DNA of 64,000 nt from a virus. The stretch lies in IMG/VR virus record IMGVR_UViG_3300027834_000005, positions 186,001 through 250,000 of that record; one strand, written 5' to 3'. Positions 50,671 through 58,745 of the stretch are shown piece after piece. Within the stretch, counting starts at the first letter, position 1, and every line of letters starts with the position of its first letter. The position numbers were made by a program, and so were the translations under genes. Below the pieces are notes generated by a model. The model had not been told where the DNA came from and did no database searches. It saw nothing but the letters and a program-made list of their open reading frames with translations.

Positions 50671-52833
50671 ATGTTAAAAGTAATGAAGGGTATGATATTT
50701 GTAATATTCTGCTCTGTTATATTGTCAGGTTGTATATCAGGCATGGAGAATCCGTTCTCTAAATATTTAGTCGTTAGTCCTATCATGTTCGACATGATTA
50801 CGCAAGAAGATATAGACTCAGGATTTGAAGTAGTCATAAAGACTCCTGATGATACTGTCGTGCCTATATATTTTAATGGACAAAACGTAACGTCATGCTT
50901 TACGTGGAGCGGAGTTATTGCCTCCTCGGACATCACGTGTATGAGTGACTATATCAGGCAAGATAGAAATACTATCTCTGTTAATCCACAAAGTTTATTC
51001 GGTGGAACGACTCGTTATTTCACTATGGACACTGAAGGACCGTCAGTTAGTATTAAAACTGTGTGTTATTTGGCGTCAGGCGATTGTACGCTTTCTAATA
51101 CTGGTGACGTGGCGATAACTGTTCAGTATATTGATCCGTCTGAAGTATTATCGACTACGGTTAACGGAATTACCCCTCATGCGGAGAATGGCACCGTGAG
51201 AACCTACATTATTGGCGTGTCAGATAAGTACACGTTCGACTCTGTTGATTCTTTAGGTTACACTAGCACTCACTACTTTAAAAGTGAAGGTCAAAGGCTT
51301 GATGAGATCGTCAACGTACGTATTGATGAGACTATGCTTGGAGCTTTGATACCTCTAATAAACGAGGGAGCGTCCGCTAAAGAGTTTGGTGCATTAGATA
51401 AGAGTGATCCTATAATGGAAGGCGTAGAAGCTCAAATTCTCGGTCTTTCTAACATGCTAATCACTGTGCATTACATGAAGGTCGGATCTTTCAAGATTAA
51501 AGAGATATCTATAAACGACTCTAACGCTGATCTTGAAACTAGAATGACCATGGAGCCTTTAGGTACTAATTGGGTCAATAATAACGATATAGTTGAGACT
51601 CCCTCAGACGTCGGTGTCGAAGTGTTCATGACTATGCAAGATGTGTTGTGGTGTTATGATCCATTGGGATGGATACCAGCTTGTCAACCATGTGCTCATT
51701 CTGCGTTTGATATGTGTCAGAATGGTCTTATAAAAACGGACATGCACATGTTCATTGAGAAAATGAATGTTAATGCCCGTGTTAACGACGATATTGTCAC
51801 TAATGGCAACTTCCACATCAAATTGGAAAAACTAGCTAGTGGGCAAGACGTTCTGGTGATGAAAGATACTTGCGCTGATAACTGTGTTGCTGGTGAACCT
51901 GCTGACGAAGGTATCATGGGATGGTTAATTTCGTCTTCGATTCTTAGAGGAATGATTCTGACTATTGTTGAAGATACTGTCAATCGTAACTTGAATGAAA
52001 TCGAACTAGGTTCTAATTTCAAGTTTGATTCTGGATCGGAAGCTGAATTGAGTGTCCGTGTAGATACATTAACCACTGATATTGGTAGCGGAGATAACAT
52101 CGGTAATATGAATATTGGTTTGTCCGGTATATTTGATACAATCGTGCCTGATCCAACCATAGCACCTGCATTAGGCTCATATCATATTGAAGATGATCCG
52201 TTACCTAGTACAGAGGATGATGGTTCTGCAATGGCTGTCGTACTGAATAGTAACGCGGTAAACCAAGCGTTCTTGGCAATGTACAATACTGGAGCTACCC
52301 ATTTAACGTTGCTTAATGGTGAGGTCCATACTGGATTGGGAGTAACTGATGATCTTGGGAAAGCTGGAGATTTGAGAATAGAAATGAATCCCTCAAGTCC
52401 AGGTGGATTCCATTTGGCACAAGGCACTACTAATAACTTGGCATTCTTATCCTTTAGAGGCGCAGAGGCTATTGTGGCGGCTAAGCAGAGTGATGGCACG
52501 TGGTCTAAAGTTACAAGAATAGACATGGACATCAAAGCTGGTGTTATGATGGGTGTAGAGGGCGGTTATCTGAAGATGACTATAGCTAATACTCCTGAGT
52601 TCACAATAAACCACATGGATGATATAAACTATAAAGGGCAGAACTTAGCTTTCTTCCTAAATCACGGTTTTATTGAGAAGCTGTTGGAAGTTAGTCTTGA
52701 ATGGCTCATCCCGTATGTAGCGGATAGTCGTTTGACCATTGATGTTGGTAAGTTAGGCATAGATAAACTTTATACTGATAAAGTAGATACTAAGTCAGGA
52801 CATTTACATTTCCAAAACGGAATAAGTCAATAA
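50671..52833 (+). CDS. large lipoprotein, 720 aa
   Basis: Signal peptide MLKVMKGMIFVIFCSVILSGC with lipobox L-S-G-C, so the mature protein starts at Cys21 with a lipid. The next residues ISGM would favour the outer membrane. Long beta-rich body with disulphide-capable Cys clusters (CYDPLGWIPACQPCAHS; CADNC). Repeated long amphipathic helix/strand patterns recall lipid-binding TULIP-like folds, but that is weak. A phage lipoprotein of this size is rare; receptor masking, superinfection exclusion or a lysis role are possible. Confidence 0.8.
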   Translation: MLKVMKGMIFVIFCSVILSGCISGMENPFSKYLVVSPIMFDMITQEDIDSGFEVVIKTPDDTVVPIYFNGQNVTSCFTWSGVIASSDITCMSDYIRQDRNTISVNPQSLFGGTTRYFTMDTEGPSVSIKTVCYLASGDCTLSNTGDVAITVQYIDPSEVLSTTVNGITPHAENGTVRTYIIGVSDKYTFDSVDSLGYTSTHYFKSEGQRLDEIVNVRIDETMLGALIPLINEGASAKEFGALDKSDPIMEGVEAQILGLSNMLITVHYMKVGSFKIKEISINDSNADLETRMTMEPLGTNWVNNNDIVETPSDVGVEVFMTMQDVLWCYDPLGWIPACQPCAHSAFDMCQNGLIKTDMHMFIEKMNVNARVNDDIVTNGNFHIKLEKLASGQDVLVMKDTCADNCVAGEPADEGIMGWLISSSILRGMILTIVEDTVNRNLNEIELGSNFKFDSGSEAELSVRVDTLTTDIGSGDNIGNMNIGLSGIFDTIVPDPTIAPALGSYHIEDDPLPSTEDDGSAMAVVLNSNAVNQAFLAMYNTGATHLTLLNGEVHTGLGVTDDLGKAGDLRIEMNPSSPGGFHLAQGTTNNLAFLSFRGAEAIVAAKQSDGTWSKVTRIDMDIKAGVMMGVEGGYLKMTIANTPEFTINHMDDINYKGQNLAFFLNHGFIEKLLEVSLEWLIPYVADSRLTIDVGKLGIDKLYTDKVDTKSGHLHFQNGISQ

Positions 52834-52849
52834 ATAATAGGAAGACGTA

Positions 52850-53305
52850 ATGTCTGATAAAAAAGTTGTGTATATAGATTTAGATGATACAACGTGTGAT
52901 TATACATTAAGGAAGAATGAGTTCACTGAACTTTTCCCAGAGGTTACATACCCACAGTCAACGATAGGTTTCTTTGAAGATTTGGAACCTATCGACTATT
53001 CTCTATGCTGTATTGCCCAGATCATAGACTGTGGTAAATATGACGTATGGATAGCGACTGCTCCTAGTGTAAAAAATCTGCATTGTTATTCTGAAAAAGC
53101 CAAGTGGGTACTTGATTATCTTGGCGAAGAAATGCAAGAAAAAATGATCATCATAAATGACAAGAGTAAGCTTAAAGGCGACTTTCTTATCGATGATCTA
53201 GAAGCCGGTAAAGGACAAGAAAACTTTGAGGGTGAACTCATCGTGTACGGTTCTGATAAATGGCAGACATGGATAGACATAACTGTTTATTTGGTTAATT
53301 TATAA
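52850..53305 (+). CDS. 5'(3')-deoxyribonucleotidase-like HAD phosphatase, 151 aa
   Basis: Motif I VVYIDLDDTTCDY (D-L-D-D-T), motif II IATAPSV, motif III K-x-x-x-K-x-D-F-L-I-D-D (KLKGDFLIDD). This is the NT5C-type 5'-deoxyribonucleotidase pattern. Removes phosphate from dNMPs. With the dNMP kinase at 61905 it would help balance nucleotide pools. Confidence 0.85.
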   Translation: MSDKKVVYIDLDDTTCDYTLRKNEFTELFPEVTYPQSTIGFFEDLEPIDYSLCCIAQIIDCGKYDVWIATAPSVKNLHCYSEKAKWVLDYLGEEMQEKMIIINDKSKLKGDFLIDDLEAGKGQENFEGELIVYGSDKWQTWIDITVYLVNL

Positions 53306-53315
53306 GGAATGAAAT

Positions 53316-53690
53316 ATGATTCAATGTATAGAGTGTAACGATACTGGGTTCGTAATAGATATAACATATTGGGACACCGACATTGGAGAATATAAGCATG
53401 AAGAAAGGCCATGCGAGGATTGTGAAAAACACGCGGAGTTAAGAGAACAAGAAGGTAACAAAACATTAGTTTATTATGCTATCGTTCTAGAATTTCGTGG
53501 AATCACAAGATACTGGCAAGGTGATACTTGGCGTGATGTGTGCGGGATTCAATTCAGCACCTCAGTCAAGGCTCTAAATTATGCATCTGTGAACTTGCAG
53601 AGAATGCTAAAATGCAGTAACATGTGCAAAGACAATATTAAAGTAAGAGAATGTATTGTTAATACAACCGGAGTTGAGTTTTCTTTATGA
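53316..53690 (+). CDS. zinc-knuckle protein, 124 aa
   Basis: MIQCIECNDTGFVIDITYWD with C-x-x-C-x-x-x-G and a second RPCEDCEKH: two halves of a DnaJ-type zinc knuckle. C-half alpha/beta (YYAIVLEFRGITRYWQGD). Overlaps the Bfd-like gene by 4 bp. Confidence 0.65.
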   Translation: MIQCIECNDTGFVIDITYWDTDIGEYKHEERPCEDCEKHAELREQEGNKTLVYYAIVLEFRGITRYWQGDTWRDVCGIQFSTSVKALNYASVNLQRMLKCSNMCKDNIKVRECIVNTTGVEFSL

Positions 53691-53878
53691 TAGCATGTAT
53701 ATGTAACAACATAAAACAAAGTGACGTAGTGGAAGCCTTAGAGGGTTTAGATAACCCTGAAGATTTACACGAAGCATTGGGCACGAGTGTCCAGTGCGGG
53801 TCATGCCTTACACACATTAAAGAGGTCTTCGATGGCATTGCAGCAAACCGAGTGCAAAAAATTCGTATTGTACAATAA
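53687..53878 (+). CDS. Bfd-like [2Fe-2S] ferredoxin, 63 aa
   Basis: MIACICNNIKQSDVVEALEG and LGTSVQCGSCLTHIKEVFDG: C-x-C near the start and C-x-x-C about 31 residues later, the fer2_BFD layout, with the length of bacterioferritin-associated ferredoxin (about 64). Bfd passes electrons to bacterioferritin to release stored iron. A phage copy could free host iron or serve a phage redox enzyme. Confidence 0.85.
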   Translation: MIACICNNIKQSDVVEALEGLDNPEDLHEALGTSVQCGSCLTHIKEVFDGIAANRVQKIRIVQ

Positions 53879-54071
53879 CGATACAGGAAAATTTAGATCA
53901 AGTAAAACCAGTAAGCGTTCCTATGGTAAATTCTCCATGGCTAATGTTTACAAGTATGAACATCTAGCCAGAAAAGCTAAGAACAACGACGACGTTATAA
54001 TCCCTATCACTATAAAAATAGATGAAGCGGATATATTCATGACTGTTCTCGCAGGAGACAAGAAGTCATGA
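53832..54071 (+). CDS. small protein with DEADIFMTVLAGD tail, 79 aa
   Basis: MALQQTECKKFVLYNNDTGK start lies inside the Bfd gene in another frame (47 bp overlap). Basic barrel-like body, ends KIDEADIFMTVLAGDKKS. Last clear carrier of the shared tail in the window. Confidence 0.66.
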   Translation: MALQQTECKKFVLYNNDTGKFRSSKTSKRSYGKFSMANVYKYEHLARKAKNNDDVIIPITIKIDEADIFMTVLAGDKKS

Positions 54072-54556
54072 TGTGGTTAAAAATGTTAACCAGTAAGGCT
54101 GGTCTGTCCATCATCGCCATTACTATTTTGTCTCTGGCTGCGTATGGCGGATATAAGTATGTCACCCATCTCCAGTATACTGTCGCTGAACAATCTGAAG
54201 AGATTACGGGACTCAAGAAAGATCTCAAGGACAAGGAGACCATCATCGTTAAGATGAAGGCTGACTACACCGCACAGAACAAACTGAAGAAGAAGCTAAG
54301 TCGAGATAAGACGGCACTGAATAGTCAGTTGGTAGAGCTATCAAAGTCTTTTAATAAGGTAAGAGCGAACGGCACCAAGAGAGATCTTGGGGCTTTAGCG
54401 TTAGGCAAGCCAAAATTAGTGGAGAATATCATCAACGCTGCCACTAGAAATGTCATAAGGTGCGCAGAGATGGCATCAGGTTCTGTCCCCTTAGAGGGAG
54501 AGAAGAATAGTAAATGTCAGCATATAGTTGATTCATTTAAGGTGGCAGAACAGTGA
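54068..54556 (+). CDS. i-spanin-like inner-membrane protein, 162 aa
   Basis: One membrane helix near the N-terminus (residues about 11-29, GLSIIAITILSLAAYGGYKY) and a periplasmic coiled coil (EEITGLKKDLKDKETIIVKM), then a C-terminal region with Cys residues. The next gene is a small lipoprotein overlapping by 4 bp, the classical Rz/Rz1 arrangement. Spanins fuse inner and outer membranes in the last lysis step, so the host is Gram-negative. Confidence 0.78.
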   Translation: MMWLKMLTSKAGLSIIAITILSLAAYGGYKYVTHLQYTVAEQSEEITGLKKDLKDKETIIVKMKADYTAQNKLKKKLSRDKTALNSQLVELSKSFNKVRANGTKRDLGALALGKPKLVENIINAATRNVIRCAEMASGSVPLEGEKNSKCQHIVDSFKVAEQ

Positions 54557-54915
54557 AAAATATATTTATATGTATGATGTTGTCGGTATTTCTTAGTGGG
54601 TGTTTTTGGGTCCGTGACTGTGACGTGCCATATGAAAAGGCACCTATAGAGCTAGATGGCATACCTCCATTAGAACTTAGAGAATTAAGATTCACTGAGA
54701 TAACCGAGAGAAACCAAGCTGAAATTTTTAAGATGTTGAGAGATAAAGGTATAGACCCAGTACTTATGGGACTAACTGATGTTATGTACGAGAATTTGTC
54801 CTTCAATCATGCAGAAAAGGTAAATATCATCTTTATGCAGAGACGCCAGATAGAAACTCTTAAAGAGTACTATAAAAGCGATAAGAAACCAACGGAAGAC
54901 AAAGAAGATGAGTAG
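54553..54915 (+). CDS. o-spanin-like outer-membrane lipoprotein, 120 aa
   Basis: GTG start overlapping the i-spanin stop. MKNIFICMMLSVFLSGCFWV with lipobox L-S-G-C, so lipid on Cys17. Longer than lambda Rz1, with a helical body and charged C-end (KKPTEDKEDE). Overlaps the next gene by 8 bp. Confidence 0.74.
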   Translation: MKNIFICMMLSVFLSGCFWVRDCDVPYEKAPIELDGIPPLELRELRFTEITERNQAEIFKMLRDKGIDPVLMGLTDVMYENLSFNHAEKVNIIFMQRRQIETLKEYYKSDKKPTEDKEDE

Positions 54916-55456
54916 AGGTTCACTAAAGCATATGTTGCAAGTGGCAAGTAAGAAAGCCGCGTTAGGCACCATAGTAGATTCCATAGAAGAATATACTGAT
55001 GCGGACATAGACGCTATAGTTACTCAGCCGGTATGGGTCAGAAAAAGATTAAAAGAACATCGTGAAAATATATTGCGTGCGAAACGAATGAGTGCTATGA
55101 TCATTCCAGAAGTTACAGAAGAGTGCCATTTATTGTACCCAGTAAGAAGATACGTTGGTAACACGACGCAGACTCTTTCTAACGGTAAAGGGTTTTCTCT
55201 GGAAATAGACCCGATGGATATCATGACAATTATTGGTGATGATAAACTAAAGGTTAATAGTACTAACATTATAGTAACTTCCGATGAATACAATTTTTTG
55301 ATGGATAATTCAGAATTTGTTGACATCATGTCAATTACTGACTATAATGAGTACTTACAAAATGTACTTGAAGAGAAATTCGGCACATCAAGTAAGGAAA
55401 CTGATCAACGCGACACTGAGTATGGGTATATGTCTGCTATTAGATTTGATAAATAG
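54908..55456 (+). CDS. hypothetical protein, 182 aa
   Basis: MSRGSLKHMLQVASKKAALG. Helical N-half with basic patch (VRKRLKEHRENILRAKRM), beta C-half. Contains the late promoter of the next gene near its stop codon. No family. Confidence 0.6.
   Translation: MSRGSLKHMLQVASKKAALGTIVDSIEEYTDADIDAIVTQPVWVRKRLKEHRENILRAKRMSAMIIPEVTEECHLLYPVRRYVGNTTQTLSNGKGFSLEIDPMDIMTIIGDDKLKVNSTNIIVTSDEYNFLMDNSEFVDIMSITDYNEYLQNVLEEKFGTSSKETDQRDTEYGYMSAIRFDK
55448..55455 (+). promoter_or_regulatory. late promoter core GATAAATA
   Basis: Only 5 bp before the next ATG, spacing identical to that of the ParB-like gene (14921). Predicts a leaderless or very short-leader late mRNA. Confidence 0.55.
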
Positions 55457-55460
55457 CTGT

Positions 55461-55811
55461 ATGAATATATTCGAGATAGTAGACCGAGAAGATCCAGTTG
55501 ACGAGTTTGAAGCTGAAGAGCAGGAAGATGAAAACACTGACGGTGATGTGAGTCCCGTAAAGAAGGCATTTAGAAGCGCACTTAACAAGTACAAACAGTT
55601 GGCTAAGAAAAACACCAAGAACCCAGTTGCATCTACGTGGATTGCTGATCTTGACTATGACCATGCTGCGAAAGAATGCACCATGAGGTTGAGTGACGGT
55701 AAGAATTACCGCATACAAGGTATGCAACCAGACGTATATTATAGCTGGGTGAAAGCACCATCAAAAGGTAAGTTTTTCCACCAACATATTAAAGACAACT
55801 ATTACGTATAA
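55461..55811 (+). CDS. KTSC-domain late protein, 116 aa
   Basis: MNIFEIVDREDPVDEFEAEE start, acidic leader region, basic centre, then KNYRIQGMQPDVYYSWVKAP...SKGKFFHQHIKDNY: Y-x-I...V-Y-x-x-x-x-x-A-x-S-x-G-x-x-F-x-x-x-I-x-x-x-Y is the KTSC domain. The short acidic leader and late promoter suggest a head-packaged protein. In other phages KTSC is fused to enzymes or stands alone; molecular role unknown. Confidence 0.72.
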   Translation: MNIFEIVDREDPVDEFEAEEQEDENTDGDVSPVKKAFRSALNKYKQLAKKNTKNPVASTWIADLDYDHAAKECTMRLSDGKNYRIQGMQPDVYYSWVKAPSKGKFFHQHIKDNYYV

Positions 55812-55828
55812 AACCAAAGGTGATCACT

Positions 55829-56101
55829 ATGCAAGACACAATCATTGCGCAAATTTTAAGCTTCGACGATGAAATTAAAGATGGCGTTTCTCAAGAGAAA
55901 TTCCTTGAAGCCACTCGCCAGTTATCAGAGCAGATGCCAATCTCCGCTGAGATGGACGATCAGCAAAAGCGTGTGGTGTTAGCCAGTCGTATCAAGCATC
56001 TTACCGACAACAACATGTTGACGTATGATTTCACCATGACCTTAATGAAAACAGTCAGCGAAAAGCCGATTGAATATCTTGAAGAGTACATGTGCTTCTA
56101 A
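55829..56101 (+). CDS. hypothetical helical protein, 90 aa
   Basis: MQDTIIAQILSFDDEIKDGV start with AAAGGTG. Helical throughout, no motif. More host-like codons than its neighbours. Confidence 0.62.
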   Translation: MQDTIIAQILSFDDEIKDGVSQEKFLEATRQLSEQMPISAEMDDQQKRVVLASRIKHLTDNNMLTYDFTMTLMKTVSEKPIEYLEEYMCF

Positions 56102-56489
56102 GCACGTGTATAACAGGGATATTCCCGCTAAAATAACAATTTTGTTGGAACATGCTATGCAGCACGTTTATATTGTCACGGAAGATATGTATTTTTTAAA
56201 TTTAAGATCTTCGAATACTATCACGGATGTCCACACGAATCCTGACAGCGCAGATCAAGAAATACATACTTTCATGGTCAAGAACGACTTGATCGATGGG
56301 TATAAGATTCGAACTGATGAATGGAACGGGACCACTCACGAGATGGTCCTAGTTAAATGGTTCGGTATATTAAGACGTGTTATTTCAGTAAAAAAGATGA
56401 CTATGCATGAAAAAAAGGCTATAGTGGAATCTGACACTGACATAGACTCGGAGCTTACAGATGGATCTTACGGAAACATCGTACACTAG
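56070..56489 (+). CDS. hypothetical protein, 139 aa or shorter
   Basis: Start unclear: TTG at 56070, GTG at 56106 or ATG at 56157; the first would overlap the previous gene by 32 bp. Beta-rich, no family recognised. Its end overlaps the next gene by 29 bp. Confidence 0.5.
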   Translation: MNILKSTCASKHVYNRDIPAKITILLEHAMQHVYIVTEDMYFLNLRSSNTITDVHTNPDSADQEIHTFMVKNDLIDGYKIRTDEWNGTTHEMVLVKWFGILRRVISVKKMTMHEKKAIVESDTDIDSELTDGSYGNIVH

Positions 56490-56808
56490 CATGAAAGACA
56501 TCTCTATCGGTATGTTAGATGGAGATCCTGTTGCATTTGCACTAGCAAAGCGCATCTCTGATGAACAAAAAAGAAAATACATTACTGTGTATGATAAGGA
56601 CCATAGGCTTTTCTATGGTTTTTATTCTTTTAGTTATTCTGAATGTAAAGCTAAATCTGTAGCTTTTTTCAAGTACACCACTCATTGTCGAGCTAATAAC
56701 TACGCTTCTATGGATTATTGTGAATTTAAGAACATGGTTAAATTTGTTTCTAGATCAGAGTATATGGAAGCTGAAAAGACTATAGGTTCAAGATTCAAAG
56801 ATTTGTAG
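56461..56808 (+). CDS. hypothetical protein, 115 aa
   Basis: MDLTETSYTSMKDISIGMLD. Tyr/Phe-rich alpha/beta protein (HRLFYGFYSFSYSECKAK). A start at the internal MKDIS is possible. No family and no shared tail. Confidence 0.6.
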   Translation: MDLTETSYTSMKDISIGMLDGDPVAFALAKRISDEQKRKYITVYDKDHRLFYGFYSFSYSECKAKSVAFFKYTTHCRANNYASMDYCEFKNMVKFVSRSEYMEAEKTIGSRFKDL

Positions 56809-56820
56809 AAATACAGACGA

Positions 56821-56849
56821 AAAAAAAGGTGACCTAAGTCACCTTTTTT
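56821..56849. terminator. bidirectional terminator between convergent genes
   Basis: AAAAAAAGGTGAC/GTCACCTTTTTT with loop CTAA, between rightward and leftward genes; works for both. Confidence 0.88.
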
Positions 56850-56862
56850 AGTTGTGTTCCGA

Positions 56863-57669
56863 TTAAGGAGCTGCAACTGTTACTGTAGGATTAGCAACAT
56901 AACCTGCGCCAGCATTACCGACAGAGATTGTGTCAACTACGTCACCGATAAGGGCAGAAGTAGCTGTAGCTTGAGTCTTGGTAACTGCAGAAATAGTAAC
57001 TGTCTCATCACCAACATAGTCAGTGTTACCGCCAGAAGCAGTGATAGAAGTAACCACACCGTTAGTTAGAACAGCTGTGAATGTAGCGCCAGTACCAGTA
57101 CCGCCAGATTGAGTTACTGTAGGTGCAGATGCATAGCCAGAACCGCCGTTAGAGATAAGGGCAGATTGGTCAGCGTCAGGGTCAGCAGCAGTTTGTGCAA
57201 CGAAACCAGATACGGTAGCGTCAGTCGCGTCAGGCGCAGACAACGTAACTACTGGAGCACCAGCATATCCGCCGCCGCCATCAGTTACTGTGATAGCATC
57301 AACAGTGTACGATGCAGTAATAGATGCAGAAGCAGTAGCAGGACCGAATCCTTCAACAGTTAACGCAGGAACTAATGTACCAACTACGTTACCGGCACCA
57401 TCTCTCCACACGCCACTTTCAGTACCGTCGAAGTAATACATTCTGTATTGGGTGATTTTACTTACATTTTTACCGTTGTGAGTCAATTGACCTTCAGTGG
57501 CAGTTGCAGGAACGCCATCAGTAAGGGTAACTCTGCCAGATGCAACGTCATATTTGCGTGATCCAGTCTGTTTGATAATTGGCTCGTCGCCAGATGTAGT
57601 TGTTAGTGTTAGGTCACCTGTAGCGCCGTCTTTGGCAGTGAACCATTTTTTCTTAATTGGTCTTCCCAT
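56863..57669 (-). CDS. virion structural protein with Gly-rich repeats, 268 aa
   Basis: MGRPIKKKWFTAKDGATGDL start with AGGAG ribosome site. Residues about 120-268 contain repeats of the type GGxGYAxAPxVTxS (DGGGGYAGAPVVTLSAP, NGGSGYASAPTVTQSGG, NAGAGYVANPTVTVAAP). I recall similar N-terminal MGRPIKKKWF-type proteins as virion components of T4-like marine phages. Codon use is host-like and even, as expected for an abundant structural protein. Leftward single gene in a rightward region. Confidence 0.75.
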   Translation of the reverse strand: MGRPIKKKWFTAKDGATGDLTLTTTSGDEPIIKQTGSRKYDVASGRVTLTDGVPATATEGQLTHNGKNVSKITQYRMYYFDGTESGVWRDGAGNVVGTLVPALTVEGFGPATASASITASYTVDAITVTDGGGGYAGAPVVTLSAPDATDATVSGFVAQTAADPDADQSALISNGGSGYASAPTVTQSGGTGTGATFTAVLTNGVVTSITASGGNTDYVGDETVTISAVTKTQATATSALIGDVVDTISVGNAGAGYVANPTVTVAAP

Positions 57670-57730
57670 GGGGGATTCTCCTGTTTATTTAGTTACATGG
57701 AGAAACATGTGAATTTTGACTTCTCCAGTT

Positions 57731-58039
57731 ATGGATACGTGGTCGCAATATCGGAGATATGCTTACGTATATGCATCTATTTATCAGAATTGTAATATTG
57801 TGTTTTTTTATGAATATGATAAGTATAGGTATAGTTCCAAATATTTGACTGTCACCGGAAGAGATGTTATAATGAATAGAATATGTACTGCTACTAAGTT
57901 AGAGTTTAGCGAGTATAGTTATGCCAAAGTTTTATGGGAGAGAGATCCTGTGCGTATCTGTCCCCATTGCAGAATCGCAGTAAATGTCGGGTTCTTCAAT
58001 ACGCATCCAAACATGAATAGTGAAAAGAAGAATGAATGA
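57731..58039 (+). CDS. hypothetical Tyr-rich protein, 102 aa
   Basis: MDTWSQYRRYAYVYASIYQN. Very Tyr-rich N-half, C-x-x-C (CPHC) near the end. Start uncertain. Overlaps the lipase gene by 8 bp. Confidence 0.5.
   Translation: MDTWSQYRRYAYVYASIYQNCNIVFFYEYDKYRYSSKYLTVTGRDVIMNRICTATKLEFSEYSYAKVLWERDPVRICPHCRIAVNVGFFNTHPNMNSEKKNE
57778..57785 (-). promoter_or_regulatory. possible late promoter core GATAAATA
   Basis: Leftward octamer about 110 bp before the structural gene start, inside the next plus-strand gene. A closer CTAAATAA at about 57690 is an alternative. Confidence 0.4.
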
Positions 58040-58745
58040 TGTGAGAGTTACTAGAGTACTACATAGAAAAAGTAATACGCCTCGGTCTGCTGAGTCTAAG
58101 TCTTTTGTTGAGAGATCTGCCAAATATTCTAATATGGCTTATCTTCCTGAAGAGAACATCAGAAATAGACTGACATCTGAGGGCGCTACTAAGATCTTTA
58201 TATATTCATATGAGGGTATGTTGGCTTTCATGGCAGAACTCGAACACGATATAGTCGTATCCTTCAGGGGCGTAGATACGGCTGCAGAATTCAAGACTAT
58301 AATGAAATTCTGGAAACGCGATCAGTGCGGTGTCCAAGTTCATTCTGGATTTGCAGAGAGCGTAGATAAGTTCTCCAGATTCATAATCCACGATATAAAC
58401 GTCATGTCTAAGAACAAAAAAATACTTTATACCGGCCATTCTTTTGGCGGGGCAATGGCATTACTCTTGACATTAAACCATAAACCTGATATTATATGCA
58501 CATTCGGTGCCCCTAAAGCTGGGGGAGGAATAGGCTTTACTAAGCTATTCGAAGGCATAGAGGTCCATAGAGTACAGACTAAGTCTGATTTTGTTACCTT
58601 GTTGCCGCCTAGCATACCTATGTTGATGGAATATGATCATGTGGGTGACTTGGTACAGCTCGATGGCATTGTCCATCCGTATGAGACGCACAGGATGCGT
58701 ATCTACACAAAAGCGGTCATAAGGAAAGAAAGAAATGTCACGTAG
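58032..58745 (+). CDS. class 3 lipase (alpha/beta hydrolase), 237 aa
   Basis: VVSFRGVDTAAEF (oxyanion strand), VHSGF, then ILYTGHSFGGAMALLLTL with the G-H-S-x-G nucleophile, CTFGAPKAGGG, TKSDFVTLLPP with the likely catalytic Asp, and DGIVHPYETHRM with the His. This is the Lipase_3 family pattern, splitting acyl esters of glycerides or phospholipids. No signal peptide. A phage lipase could attack host membranes at lysis or entry. Lies among virion genes, so it may be a virion enzyme. Confidence 0.87.
   Translation: MNDVRVTRVLHRKSNTPRSAESKSFVERSAKYSNMAYLPEENIRNRLTSEGATKIFIYSYEGMLAFMAELEHDIVVSFRGVDTAAEFKTIMKFWKRDQCGVQVHSGFAESVDKFSRFIIHDINVMSKNKKILYTGHSFGGAMALLLTLNHKPDIICTFGAPKAGGGIGFTKLFEGIEVHRVQTKSDFVTLLPPSIPMLMEYDHVGDLVQLDGIVHPYETHRMRIYTKAVIRKERNVT

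Noticed and set aside
51604-52535. Minus-strand frames opposite the 720-aa lipoprotein
   Set aside because: The plus-strand gene has a lipobox and ribosome site; the antisense frames have neither.
57109-57363. Plus-strand Arg/Ser/Cys-rich frame opposite the structural gene
   Set aside because: Composition is the expected shadow of the Gly/Ala/Thr repeats on the other strand.
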